From contig NW_023603184.1 in assembly GCF_014898055.3 (NCBI RefSeq), positions 110,908,615 through 110,972,614 on the forward strand: DNA of 64,000 nucleotides, read 5' to 3'. Numbering within the stretch: the first letter of the stretch is position 1; each line of letters begins with the position of its first letter. Under the pieces are notes generated by a model. That model was not told where the DNA came from, did not search any database, and saw only the letters and a list, made by a program, of their open reading frames with translations. Shown here in pieces: positions 23,710 to 34,200 of the stretch. Position numbers and translations under genes: made by a program. The DNA is from Talpa occidentalis. Its lineage: Eukaryota > Chordata > Mammalia > Eulipotyphla > Talpidae.

Positions 23710-25829
23710 GTCTGCTTTTCCAGTATTATAGACTTTGTTTCAGGCTCACTACATTCTGTTTCATACTCACTACGAACCATGTTCTTTTGAAGTACAAAGA
23801 AACACTTATTCCTTCTACCTAAAGCATTCAATTCCTTTTCCATGTACATTAAATGTATTTATTTATTGTAAATAAAGGTTATCTTTCCCAAACCTTTGCC
23901 CCTCAAGAAGTAGGTCAGTTCTCTAGTATTCCTGCTTACAGTATTATAATTCATAATTAGAGATGTGACCCCACTATCCTACTTCAGGGCAGAGCTTTAT
24001 TTCTGCTCAGCACAGTATCCCCAGGATCTATCCCAGGGGACAATAAAAAAATTTTGATGAATAAATCAGCTGTTTAAGCTCAATCCATGTACCCCCGCCC
24101 CCGACTCTGTCCCTCTCTCCTAAATCTGCAAACTTTCCTCTCTTTTTTTGGCCCCTAATCAGCTTATAGACATGTTTAAGTCATCTAAATCAAAAACATT
24201 CCCTCTTTAATCTACATCCTGCATGAGTTGCACTATAGTTTTCCAATTTCTCTCCTCAGTGAAATTTTCAACAAATTTCAACAATACTTGCTATTTCCAT
24301 TTCCTCATACAATCTTCAGTGCACTACAAGCTGGTTTCCATCCTTACCTCCCACCAAAATTGTGCTTGTTGAGGTGGCTATAACTTCCTGTCAGACTCAA
24401 GTTTTACTCAATACCTCACCTGAAGTACTATTAATTTCCTTAATGTTTATTTCCTTAATGTTTATTCTTTCTATGTATTTCTGATCATCTGCTTTTTTAT
24501 TCTTCAATGAGCTCTTCCCTTTCAGTCCATTTCTCTAATTTGTTTCATTCAAAAAATATTCACTACCTACCAAATGTCTGGAACACCTGATACTTGTCAC
24601 TCTGCACACTTTCTCTGCGTGATCTTATTCATACTAATGGGTCTGACTACTACAGATTAGTAGATAATTCTCTAATTTTTTTCCTCCTTGGAGTAATAAA
24701 GGAGCCTAGAAATAGATATACCTAAATCAGAACCCTTATCTTTTACCTAAAAAGATCCTCATGTAGTGAGTGGTAGTCAGGCACCTACACCAAAGGTTAA
24801 CCTTAAATATTTACTCTCCTTTATCACCCATATCTAATCAGTCACTATTTCTTGCAAAATTTACTCTTTCCATAACATTCCATAACTATTTCTTTTTCTC
24901 TAGTCTTAACCTCCTTTATATTCACTCTCTAGTAGCTATGGGAATGATCTAAACTACATTTGTAGTTCTTACTTAAAAGCTTTAACTTTCTCACTGCCTA
25001 AAAGATAAAATCTGTTATGTTCTTCATAGCATAAAAACCCTTTGTGATCTGGCATCTTCATGATTTCCCTCCCACTTTTCTGTTTTGCCTCTCAATTTCC
25101 TTTCAGTGTGTGTGCGATGTCATGATTAATATTAGTCTCTGGAGCCAAGCTGCTTAGGTGGTGAAGCCATTCTGTCACATAATCATCTCAGTTTCCTCAA
25201 CTATGAAATGGGTATAATAACAGTAAGTATCTTATAAGATTATTTGGAGGACTGAATTAATGTATGTGTGCTTAGTCAGTTTCTAATACATATATATAGT
25301 ACATCAAACTTTCTCCCATTTCTGCCTTTGTTCATGCTACTTCATCTTTCCTCCAATATATTAGTTGGGCTGTGTATCGTAAATTAGTCATCAAATTTTT
25401 TACAAGCTGACACTGCGTATTACTATCCATGAAATCTTTACCAATTACAACTGATTTCATATTAGGATTGATGTTACAAGCAAGCATCTTCATTTTTTCT
25501 CTTTTAATGGTTGCAAATGTAACTACTTCAATTGTTCTAGGCATGCTGCCCCAGATAAAAAGGCAGTTTCTGTGCCATATCATTAGATGTAAAGGTGAGA
25601 GAGGTGTATGGCTAACTCCCCATTTTCTAAAGCTTGGAAGATTGGAAGCCAGGCAATACTATAATCAAAAATCGGTGCACACATGAAAATATTTTTATTC
25701 CTCCCAAGTTCCCTGTTACCTCTGCAATCCTTTAGCCTAATGCTGCAATCAAAGTCACTTCAGGAAAATGTACCTATTCACCAACCAGACAAACCTCTCT
25801 AGCCCAGCCTGCCTTTTAAGAACAGCATC
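23710..25829. other. Intergenic sequence upstream of the DNAJC10 promoter
   Basis: It has pyrimidine-rich, L2-like stretches (about 24240-24500 and 24970-25110, including CCCTTTGTGATCTGGCATC) and a MIR at about 25134-25290. A repeat-like stretch near 23990-24065 ends in AATAAATC. No coding exon recognised. Confidence 0.55.
25134..25290 (+). repeat. MIR SINE
   Basis: TCTCTGGAGCCAAGCTGCTT, then CTCAGTTTCCTCAACTATGA and AATGGGTATAATAACAGTA are MIR landmarks in order. Confidence 0.75.
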
Positions 25830-26031
25830 ACCAGAAAGCTGCAGGCTCACGCCCGCCCTGGGTTTTTCCCATCACCGAGGCAACGGGAGAGGAAGGGGCG
25901 GGGCTTCCGGGCCTTCCACCCCGCCCGCAGCGTGCGCTCCGGGATTGGTGCGGGGCGCCGGCTTGGCGGCTGCCGCTTGGGGTTAGAGTTGGGGTTGGAG
26001 CCGGAGCCAGAGCCGGATCCCGCGCGGACGG

Positions 26032-26039
26032 CCACGTCA
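26032..26039 (-). promoter_or_regulatory. UPRE-like element (XBP1/ATF6 type)
   Basis: CCACGTCA on + reads TGACGTGG on the minus strand, an exact match to the unfolded-protein-response element core TGACGTG(G/A). It lies inside the CpG island, about 340 bp upstream of the exon 1 donor. DNAJC10 is known to be induced by ER stress, so the context fits. An eight-base match can occur by chance, and CREB/ATF factors bind similar sites. Confidence 0.6.
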
Positions 26040-26122
26040 ACCTTATCTCTCCCGCCCAGCCCAAGCCGCTGCGCCCGCCCGCCCGCTTCCCGGTGGGGCC
26101 TCCGAGTCCCCGGTCCACGCCT

Positions 26123-26140
26123 TTCCCACAATGCCCCGCG
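26123..26140 (+). promoter_or_regulatory. ZNF143/Staf-type binding site
   Basis: TTCCCACAATGCCCCGCG matches the long ZNF143 (SBS) consensus, which centres on CCCANAATGC followed by YYGCG, almost base for base. Such sites are common near CpG-island transcription starts. At 18 bp the match is more specific than most promoter motifs. Binding itself is inferred. Confidence 0.6.
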
Positions 26141-26149
26141 CCAGGCCCC

Positions 26150-26379
26150 GCCCACTCCCCGTGGAGACGGGCGTCGGAGCCGGATCCGAGGGCAGCTGGC
26201 CGCGCGCCGTTGTCGCGCCGGTGCCGCCTGTTCGCCCCATCCGCAGCGAGCGTGGCGGCCTGCGCGGGGAGAGTGCGGGCCTCCTGGAGCGCGCACAGCT
26301 TGCACTCAGCCGGGCGGAGTCCGCCGCTGGCCACGGAGGATGGGGGAGTAGCTGCAGGAGGCGACCCTGCCACGACGAG
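26150..26379 (+). other. DNAJC10: DNAJC10 exon 1, non-coding 5' UTR (start approximate)
   Basis: The exon end is set by a good donor (GACGAG|GTGGGC) at 26380-26381 within the CpG island. The coding sequence starts in the next exon, whose acceptor is at 27868-27869. The 5' boundary cannot be read from sequence and is a guess. Confidence 0.6.
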
Positions 26380-27869
26380 GTGGGCACAGGCCGAGGCCGG
26401 GTCGGGCGTCCGCAGGAGCTGGCGCGACCCGGGCCCTCCGGGAGGGGAGGGGAGGGGAGGGGAGGACGGTCCGAGCGTCCTGTTGTGTTCTGGAGGGACC
26501 CCCCCCTACCACCCCATCTCCGTTTCTTCCACCCTATTACCTACTCCACACTTGCTCCGCCCAGCGGGTCCCGGCTTCTTGTAACAGTATCTTACTTTAA
26601 CCTCATCAACTCTGCCTTTTTGCACCCCCGAGTCCAGCCTGAGACTGGGGACTCCACGAACGCACGTTTGACATTCTCTTTCCCCAAGGTCTTTCCATCT
26701 TTTTCTTCTCCCACATCCCGTTTCTGGAATGACGGCCACGAGAAAGTGTTCCCTTTGCACTCCCCTGCACTTGCCACCACCGGACCCTTCCTGGGCACCG
26801 ACCTAGCCCAGCCCACCCACGCTGCTGCAGGTTACCACTGGGCAAGAAATACCACTGTAGCCTAAAAGGCGTTTGAGAATGTGCTCTCTCTCCTGTTTTT
26901 TTCTGGTCATTGTTTTCTAGACTGCTGGTTTGTTGATTCCCATCAGTACATTTTTTACAAAGGTTGCTTTTTTTGCTTTTTTTTTGTTTGGTGGCATGAA
27001 AAGGAGGGATTAGAAATGAGTCAGACCATTCACAGGTAAGCACAAATGTTTTGCGCACACACTTAGGACTGAATGAAGAAAAGGAGAGACAGAAGTTGCT
27101 AGGAAGATTGGCTTTTTCAAAGTAGTATGAGATATTTGAAACTAGTATATACGTTTAAATGTGATTGATGAAATTGAGGTTATTTTTATGCTACACCAAT
27201 GAGATGTCTATAGAACTATTCCCTTTTCTGTTTCTTTTTCTATAGTTATACTAAATGCTAACTTTGCAATGAAATTACACTCGCAGTTATTTTATGTCAA
27301 ATAGTCTCTACTGAGGTGTAAAGTAAGCACCTTCTGAGAAAACTCGAGGAAAATACAGCCCTTTTTAGTTGTCTATTTCAACACATTTTTGCAAGGGTTA
27401 GTTGAAAAATACAGCTCCTTTGGAAGGACACTATGGTTCTTTCAAGCTCCCTCAAAGGTTATTAACTGTCATTATAATCTGATAATGAAAACTGGGTAGC
27501 TTTAAAGCCGTGAAGAAGTAACCTGAAAGGAAGAGGTGTTTCAAAAAGGCAATGCTTAGCTGAGTAGAAAAAGGAAGGAAACAGCTTTTCTCCATCCTTG
27601 TGTTCTGGTGCTGATCAGAGCAAATCGTTGAGTTTCTTTTTAAAGTGTCCTAGCTAGCCACAACCACACTCATTACCCTTTGCCATTTATTTGCACTCTT
27701 GAGTGATCTAGCTACCTGGATATGGAAACCGTGTTGGGAACCCCCAAAGAATAATAGAGCATCAGCGCTCATTCACATTTACTGACTTTATTTTTTAATA
27801 TTATTGCTGAGTTGTTGGTTTTTTGGGTTGTTTTGTTTTTAATTAAACTACCTGGTTTTTTCTCTTTAG
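26380..27869 (+). other. DNAJC10: DNAJC10 intron 1
   Basis: It starts in the CpG island with a G-rich tract (26440-26465) and becomes AT-rich after about 26880. I recognise no gene or young repeat in it. The open frames in its first 500 bp follow from the GC-rich composition. Confidence 0.8.
26440..26465 (+). other. (GGGGA)n tract, possible G-quadruplex
   Basis: Four to five GGGGA units in a row, about 60 bp downstream of the exon 1 donor, inside the CpG island and on the sense strand of the nascent transcript. Confidence 0.8.
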
Positions 27870-28217
27870 ATTAACATTTTGGGAGACACTTGTGATGCTT
27901 GATTCAATCTTGGAGTAATGTGGACAGAAGTTCTCAAACTTGCATATCACATCAGCTGGAACCTGCAGCGTGTCTTAATGTTCTCTTAAATTAGAACTTG
28001 TATAGGAAAAAGAATGGGAGTCTGGTTAAATAAAAATGACAATATCAGAGGCTTGAAAAGAGCGATTCTCTGTTTTGTAATAGTGTATATGGCTGTTGTG
28101 GTGGGTACAGAGCAAGATTTTTACAGTTTACTTGGAGTGTCCAAAACTGCAAGCAGTAGAGAAATAAGACAAGCTTTCAAAAAACTGGCATTGAAACTAC
28201 ATCCTGACAAAAACCCG
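27870..28217 (+). CDS. DNAJC10: DNAJC10 exon 2: 5' UTR, start codon, signal peptide, most of the J domain
   Basis: The acceptor TCTCTTTAG precedes 27870. ATG at 28014 is in AGAATGG context and opens the frame that gives the signal peptide and J domain. Residues 17-31 are hydrophobic ([15 protein letters not shown]). The HPD motif needed to stimulate BiP ATPase is residues 63-65. The donor CCG|GTAGGT ends the exon after codon 68 (phase 0). Confidence 0.95.
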
Positions 28218-31200
28218 GTAGGTAAAATTTGTTTTTAAGCATATCTGACAAATTTATTAAGTTTTGATAGGTACTAAAAAATAAATGTTCAAAATACTTA
28301 CAAACAATCACATGTCAAAATCATAATTCATCTTCTGTAAGAAAAACAGAAGAAGCAAAAATTTTTTAGTTTAAGTGTGAAAGAATTCCAGAACCAAAAA
28401 TGCAGCTCTACCTTAACTAATTTTCCATCATTTATTACAGATGTCATAGACTAGCCAAATTCAGTTAATTCCAAATATAAATATTTGATTACATATCCAA
28501 TAATATGATATTTGAAAACTTAGTTTTAATTCTTTTGTAATTTAATTTTTCTTGACATTATTAAGACTGTTTTATTTTGATTGCATAAGCTGAGCTAGAG
28601 GTATTTCTCTAGAACTATCTTAGTTGGTAATCTTCCCCTGAGACCTACATTCTTTTACATTTAAAGTTTTTTTTTTTTTTTTTCAGATTTTATTTAAAAT
28701 TTCAGAATGACTTTCCAAGTGAAAGTGATAGACCTTATAAAACTCAGTATTATTTATGTGAAAACATACTTCAAAAACCTCTCGAAACAATTGCAAGCAT
28801 TTCCAATCCAGTTTTGAGTTGTTACTGATTTTAGTTCTTATTTAATTACCTAATCATTTGTATTACCTTTTTTTAAATTATGATTTTAATAATTGATTTT
28901 TTTTTTTTTTAGTAATTGTTTCAGGGATAACATAATAGTTACAAAGTTAAGAACTTGGTTTTTTTTTTTTCATTCACATTTCTTAGAATAACTTACATAG
29001 TTATTATATCTACAACTTTTTGAGGTATTCTCACTTGTTACACTTATTTTTAAGGTAGTAGTTCTTTAAAAATATTTCAACCCATAATATCTCATTTCAT
29101 ATTGTATTATTCCTTATTTTGGTATTCTCCCAGAACTCTCAGGATTAGATTGAATCTACATAGTTTCTGAAGAGATGTGATTATGTATCTGAAACAACTG
29201 TTATATCTAATATTTTTTAATAGAATAATCCAAATGCACATAGTGATTTTTTAAAAATAAATAGAGCATATGAAGTACTCAAAGATGAAGATCTGCGGAA
29301 AAAGTATGACAAATATGGTGAGAAGGGACTTGCAGATAATCAAGGAGGAGGCCAGTATGAAAGCTGGAATTATTATCGTTATGATTTTGGTAAGATATAT
29401 AATATTCCTTATGAAACTCTTGTGGGGTGTTTTTTTTTTTTGAGCAAATTTAGAAAGTTAATTTTGTTTCACTTCTTAATGTTTCACCCTGACTTTTTAA
29501 TATAACATGATAGCAGAATCTAAAGTCAGCTGATATGTAACTGTCTGCACAGTTAGGAAGGTGTTTTAGTGAAATCTTAAATACTTTTAAAATAGACTTG
29601 CTAGTTAATTAGGAAATACTTACCTTAGAAGTTAAATATTGAAGTCTTTCAACATTTTTAAAGCATTGTACTTTGAAAAAAAAGCTAAAGTTTCAATTCA
29701 GTAGCAGTAACCAGAAATTTCATCCTTTTCATAAGGAACCCTTATTAATGACAGTTTAAAGTACTGATAGGAGTAAGAAAGAAATGAGTCTAGAGTAGAG
29801 GGAGAAAAGAAATTAAATAAAGGGAGGGGAAAATAAACACAGGTATCAAGGCAAAAGGGAATGTAAGATAAGCAATATTTCTCTTAGTTGTTAATTAGAC
29901 TCAAGTACAGGCTAAGAATTAAAATATGCTTTTATGTTAGGCTAAATAAAATAAATTTATATCTGGGGTATTTGTTTCTTAAGAATTTTCAAAATAGTAG
30001 TTCAAGTCTATTCACTACATCTTGATAGTCTCTGTCAGTTGTCAGCAATCTACATTGCACAGGCTACATGTGATTTGCCCCAATAAAGTTTTATTGGGAT
30101 GCATTTATGCTTATTTACACATTGTCCATGACATTTTTTTTTTTTTTGACACTTCGGGGGTAAAATTGAGTAGCTCTGACAAAAACCATATATCCCACAA
30201 AGTTTAAAATACCAGCTAGGCCATACAGAAAAAATTTACTGACCCCTAGTCTGTATCTGTCAATAATAATATTTGGATGTTTTAATAGAATGAGACATTT
30301 TCTCACATGGTTTTAAGGTAGATAAAATTATATATTTACTAAATGAGTTTGTGTCTACCTGTGTAAAATTCAAATTATAAAACTTTGAGCAGTAGAAAAC
30401 AGTTCAAAATAATACAACATAATCTGAAAAATGAGTGCGGTCTCTAGTTAGCAGTAATGTACATGTACCAGTTTCCTAGTTTTAAAGTGTTTGCTAAAAC
30501 TACATAATATGTTATCATTAGGGAAAGTCTAGTGAAGAGTGCGTGGGAATCTACTATTTTTATAATTTTCTATAATTATTCAAAATATAAAGTTAATAAT
30601 TATATAATTTTTGTGGAAATGAAATTAGAATTCTGGGAACACATACACATGACAGTTCATATGAGGAGACTATTATCTTTTGATCATTTTTTTTTCTTTT
30701 GATCATTCTTTAAATGTATTGTCAATGGTATTACTTACTCTTGGTTTTTCTCTTAGTTTGTAGTATATTTTTTAACTGTGAGGTTTAGTATTGCAATTGT
30801 TGATTAAAATGAAAGTAACATGTGGTAATTTAAATTTATGGTGATTTAACTTTGTATTTTATGTACTTTTAAAACTAGGTATTTATGATGATGATCCTGA
30901 AATCATAACATTGGATAGAAGAGAATTTGGTATGTGTGCATATGACTTTTAAAACTAGTCCAAGAGCATTCTCTTACAAAACCCTTGAGATTAATATATT
31001 TAGATTTAGAAATTTTTTAGATTTTTAACAAGGTAATATCGTTTATACTGTATTATTAAACAGTTCTTAACAAAGTATGTTCTTACAGAAATGTGTAAGT
31101 ATGTATTCTAAATAAAAGGTGTAAAAATAATACATAGCAATGTTTCAGTTCAGGACAGGTTTGGATGCCAGGTAAACTTTATACCAACTTGCAAAAAATA

Positions 31201-34200
31201 TTCTAGTTCCAGAGCTTTTGGATTCCAGTTTTAGATAAGTGTATGATTATTTCAGAAATAGATTGTTTGATTTGTGACTTATATAAAAAAGAATACAAAA
31301 GACACAGATCTCTCACTTTTCCATTGTATTTTAGAACATGTTAAATGCTGGATTAGCTAGCTTCTCATTCTTTCAAATTTTGTACAGATATAATACAATA
31401 TATTTTTTTTTCTACTTCAAACCAATATATTTTACCCGAAATCAAATTTCTGTTTTACTTTGCTATATTACAATTTAATTTAGAAAACTAAAGTAGCATA
31501 TTAGCTGATATATATAGTATATTTTTCATGTTACTGTAAGAGATATGTATCAGTGACTGATTTTTGTTCAGTTTCCTTTAAAGGGAGAATTACATTTTGT
31601 TCTTATTTTCTTCATGTTGGTGAGCGCAGACTAAGTAGCTATTCAATACATTACTTTGTTAAAAAGTCTTGTACATAAATATTTGGACAAGTAAAATAAA
31701 TAGAAAACATAACTTCCCTATAAAGGAAGTGGAGAAAAATTTGAATCATTTGGGATACTAGCAGACAGAATACCCATTTCACAATCTGAAAGAATCCTAA
31801 CTTTATTGCGTTTAGCTATATGAAATTATAGCTCTTCCTCTGTGGTTAATTACTATCTATTAGTAAGTGTTTTGTGGACCATTGAGGCAGAAAAGCTTGG
31901 AATTAGAGATAGAATTGGAGGAACAAAACAAAACCTACAAGCTAACTAATCCATGAGTTCACCCAGAATCAGAGACTTTTCCTGATGGCTATATTACACA
32001 TGAGTTCAAACTTTTTCAGATGTGTCACCATTGGAGAAAAGTTTAAGAATTGCTAGTAGTTCGTAAAGAGCCCTAAATGGTAGTTTAGGGTTTAGCTTGA
32101 TGGATAATTGCCATCATTCCAGCTGATCTTTAAAACTCCCCTCTGTATTACTAGCCTAAAACAAACTGATGATGAAATTTAATTGAAGAAGCTGAGGGAA
32201 GATAGGCAGCACAGATAAAACTATCATTTGGTCTTACTAAAATGCCACCTTAACCTACTTGGTTGTGGGTCTCTGTTACCAATTATTTCTGTTGGTTTAA
32301 GTCTTGTCTTTAGTATAACTAATTATATACGTAATTACAGTTATTTTAAAGTCATATATGTTCACTGCCTCCAGAGATGAATTCTGTTTTCTTCTGACAA
32401 GGGTCACTAACAATCTCAGATCAGATTTATCCAAACAGATGAAATGATTCAAAAGCTTGAACTTTAGACTTTGAGAGGACTGGTCACTTTCCAGTTCTTT
32501 ATTTCTCTGGGTCCTTATATCTGCCCTTAACTCTAGTTATGTCTCTCTCAGCTCAATCTATTGAATGCTCTGCTCAGTTCTTGCGTATCAACTACCTCAT
32601 CTATAATTGACAAACATTGCCCTTTGATTTCCATCTTCTCCCTTACCTTGACCCCTTAATTCTTCTCTGCATTGATAACATGATGCTTTCAACAGAATTC
32701 TATATTTTGTCCAGTTTTACATCTGTAATGAGAGAGTTAGTCCAAAGTACTTAGTTCTCTCTTATCAGGAGTGGAACTTTGGAATATTCAACTATAGTCT
32801 AAGAGACAAAATGTGAATAAACTTCACTTTGTAAGCTTTAAAACAATTTCTCATCCTTCCCATTCAACATGTTGCATAATCTCTTTTTAAATGTCACAGA
32901 AAAGTGACATTATAAAGAAGTTCTAAATTATAGGTCAGACTCATGCTTGTTGTTGTCAATAGTACCCACACAATATGAGCATCCTTTTGAAGACAAGTTT
33001 GAGAAGTTAAAGACAGATTCAAAGTAACTTTCCCCTTTTTCTTGCATTTTCTAGTTGAAGAAGTTAGCTACAGTTACATAGAAATAAACAGACATTAGTT
33101 GTGGTTGTGTATTTTAAAAGCTGAAAATTGCATCTTGAAATATATTCCTCAGAAGCATTCTGAGAAACTTTCAGAATGTTTGCAGAAACATTATGCAATA
33201 AGTAATTAGGATAATGATGTGGTTATTTACATAATAAAAGAAAAAAGCATAATTAGACAAGGCAGTACCGTTCATAATTCTTAAAAATTATTATGGACGA
33301 CAGTGCATCATATGTAGGAACATTGCATTTACCTTTGATAACAATATTAAAAATATCTTTAACCTTATTCAACAATAGTGGAGCTGGGCACAAAGTTGAA
33401 GTGCTCTATGAAAACAGTAAAAAGATAGACATTTTTTCACTGTAAAGAAGATTTTGTGTGAAATAGGGGCATTTGTTTAAATCATATTTTTTAATTTTAT
33501 GTAAATGCTGTTGTGTTTTCAGTCTATTTAAAATTTTTAATTGGTGTATAACACGATATGTTTCAGGGGATGTAGTTTCACACCTCTTAAAGATATATGA
33601 CATCATACCCACCAGCAAGACAACCATAGTCCACCTTCATGCTCCATTAGGCTTACTCCCCATCACACACTCTTCCTCTGATAACCTCAATTCTGGGGTT
33701 TGTTTTGGTGTAATTGTGTCTGTTCCTTTGTTTTCTTTATATTCCACACATGAGTGAAATCATCCAGTATTTGTCTTTTTCCTTCTGATTTATTTTTTTT
33801 AACATAATCCCATCCAGTCCGAACTATGCTGCCCAAATGTGAAAATTTCATCTGATAGTTAAGGGGAGGGAGGGGTGTGTGTGTGTGTACCACGTCTTAA
33901 TCCACTCATCTGTCATTGACACTTAATTTACCTCCTTAACTTGGCGATTGTAAATAGCGATACAATGAACATAGGCATGAATGTTTTTGCATTCTTCAGG
34001 TAGTTACCCAGGAGTGGAATTGCTGGGTCATATGTAGATCTATTAATATTTCGAGAAACCTACATACTCTTTTCCATAGGGGCTGGGCCAGTCTGCAATC
34101 CACCAACAGTTGTACATAATTTTTAACCCTTTGCACTCCGAACCATTCTGGACATTCGCTACCAATGTCCCCCAAGAGGGGACAGCAGAGTGCAAAGGGT

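Larger units (their letters stand above)
25830..26480 (+). promoter_or_regulatory. DNAJC10: CpG-island promoter of DNAJC10
   Basis: A sharp jump to GC-rich, CpG-dense sequence begins near 25830 and ends near 26480, between AT-rich flanks. It contains GC boxes (GGGGCGGGGC near 25896), an inverted CCAAT box (ATTGG at 25944-25948), a UPRE-like match and a ZNF143-like match listed separately. No convincing TATA box is seen, as is usual for CpG-island promoters. The open reading frames in both strands here are by-products of high GC content. The transcription start is inferred to lie in about 26140-26300, not observed. Confidence 0.85.
28218..30878 (+). other. DNAJC10: DNAJC10 introns 2 and 3 (around exon 3)
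   Basis: AT-rich intronic sequence with T-runs. Apart from exon 3 (29224-29389) and an hAT-like relic at about 30030-30249, I see no recognisable element. Confidence 0.8.

Noticed and set aside
25930..25948. Intact ERSE (CCAAT-N9-CCACG) in the promoter
   Set aside because: The inverted CCAAT is there, but the partner reads CGTGC rather than CGTGG and the spacing is off by one.
25828..26865. Several long open frames on both strands of the CpG island (up to 244 codons)
   Set aside because: High GC lowers stop frequency. They overlap in many frames, are rich in Arg/Ala/Pro/Gly, show no domains and conflict with the DNAJC10 promoter and exon 1.
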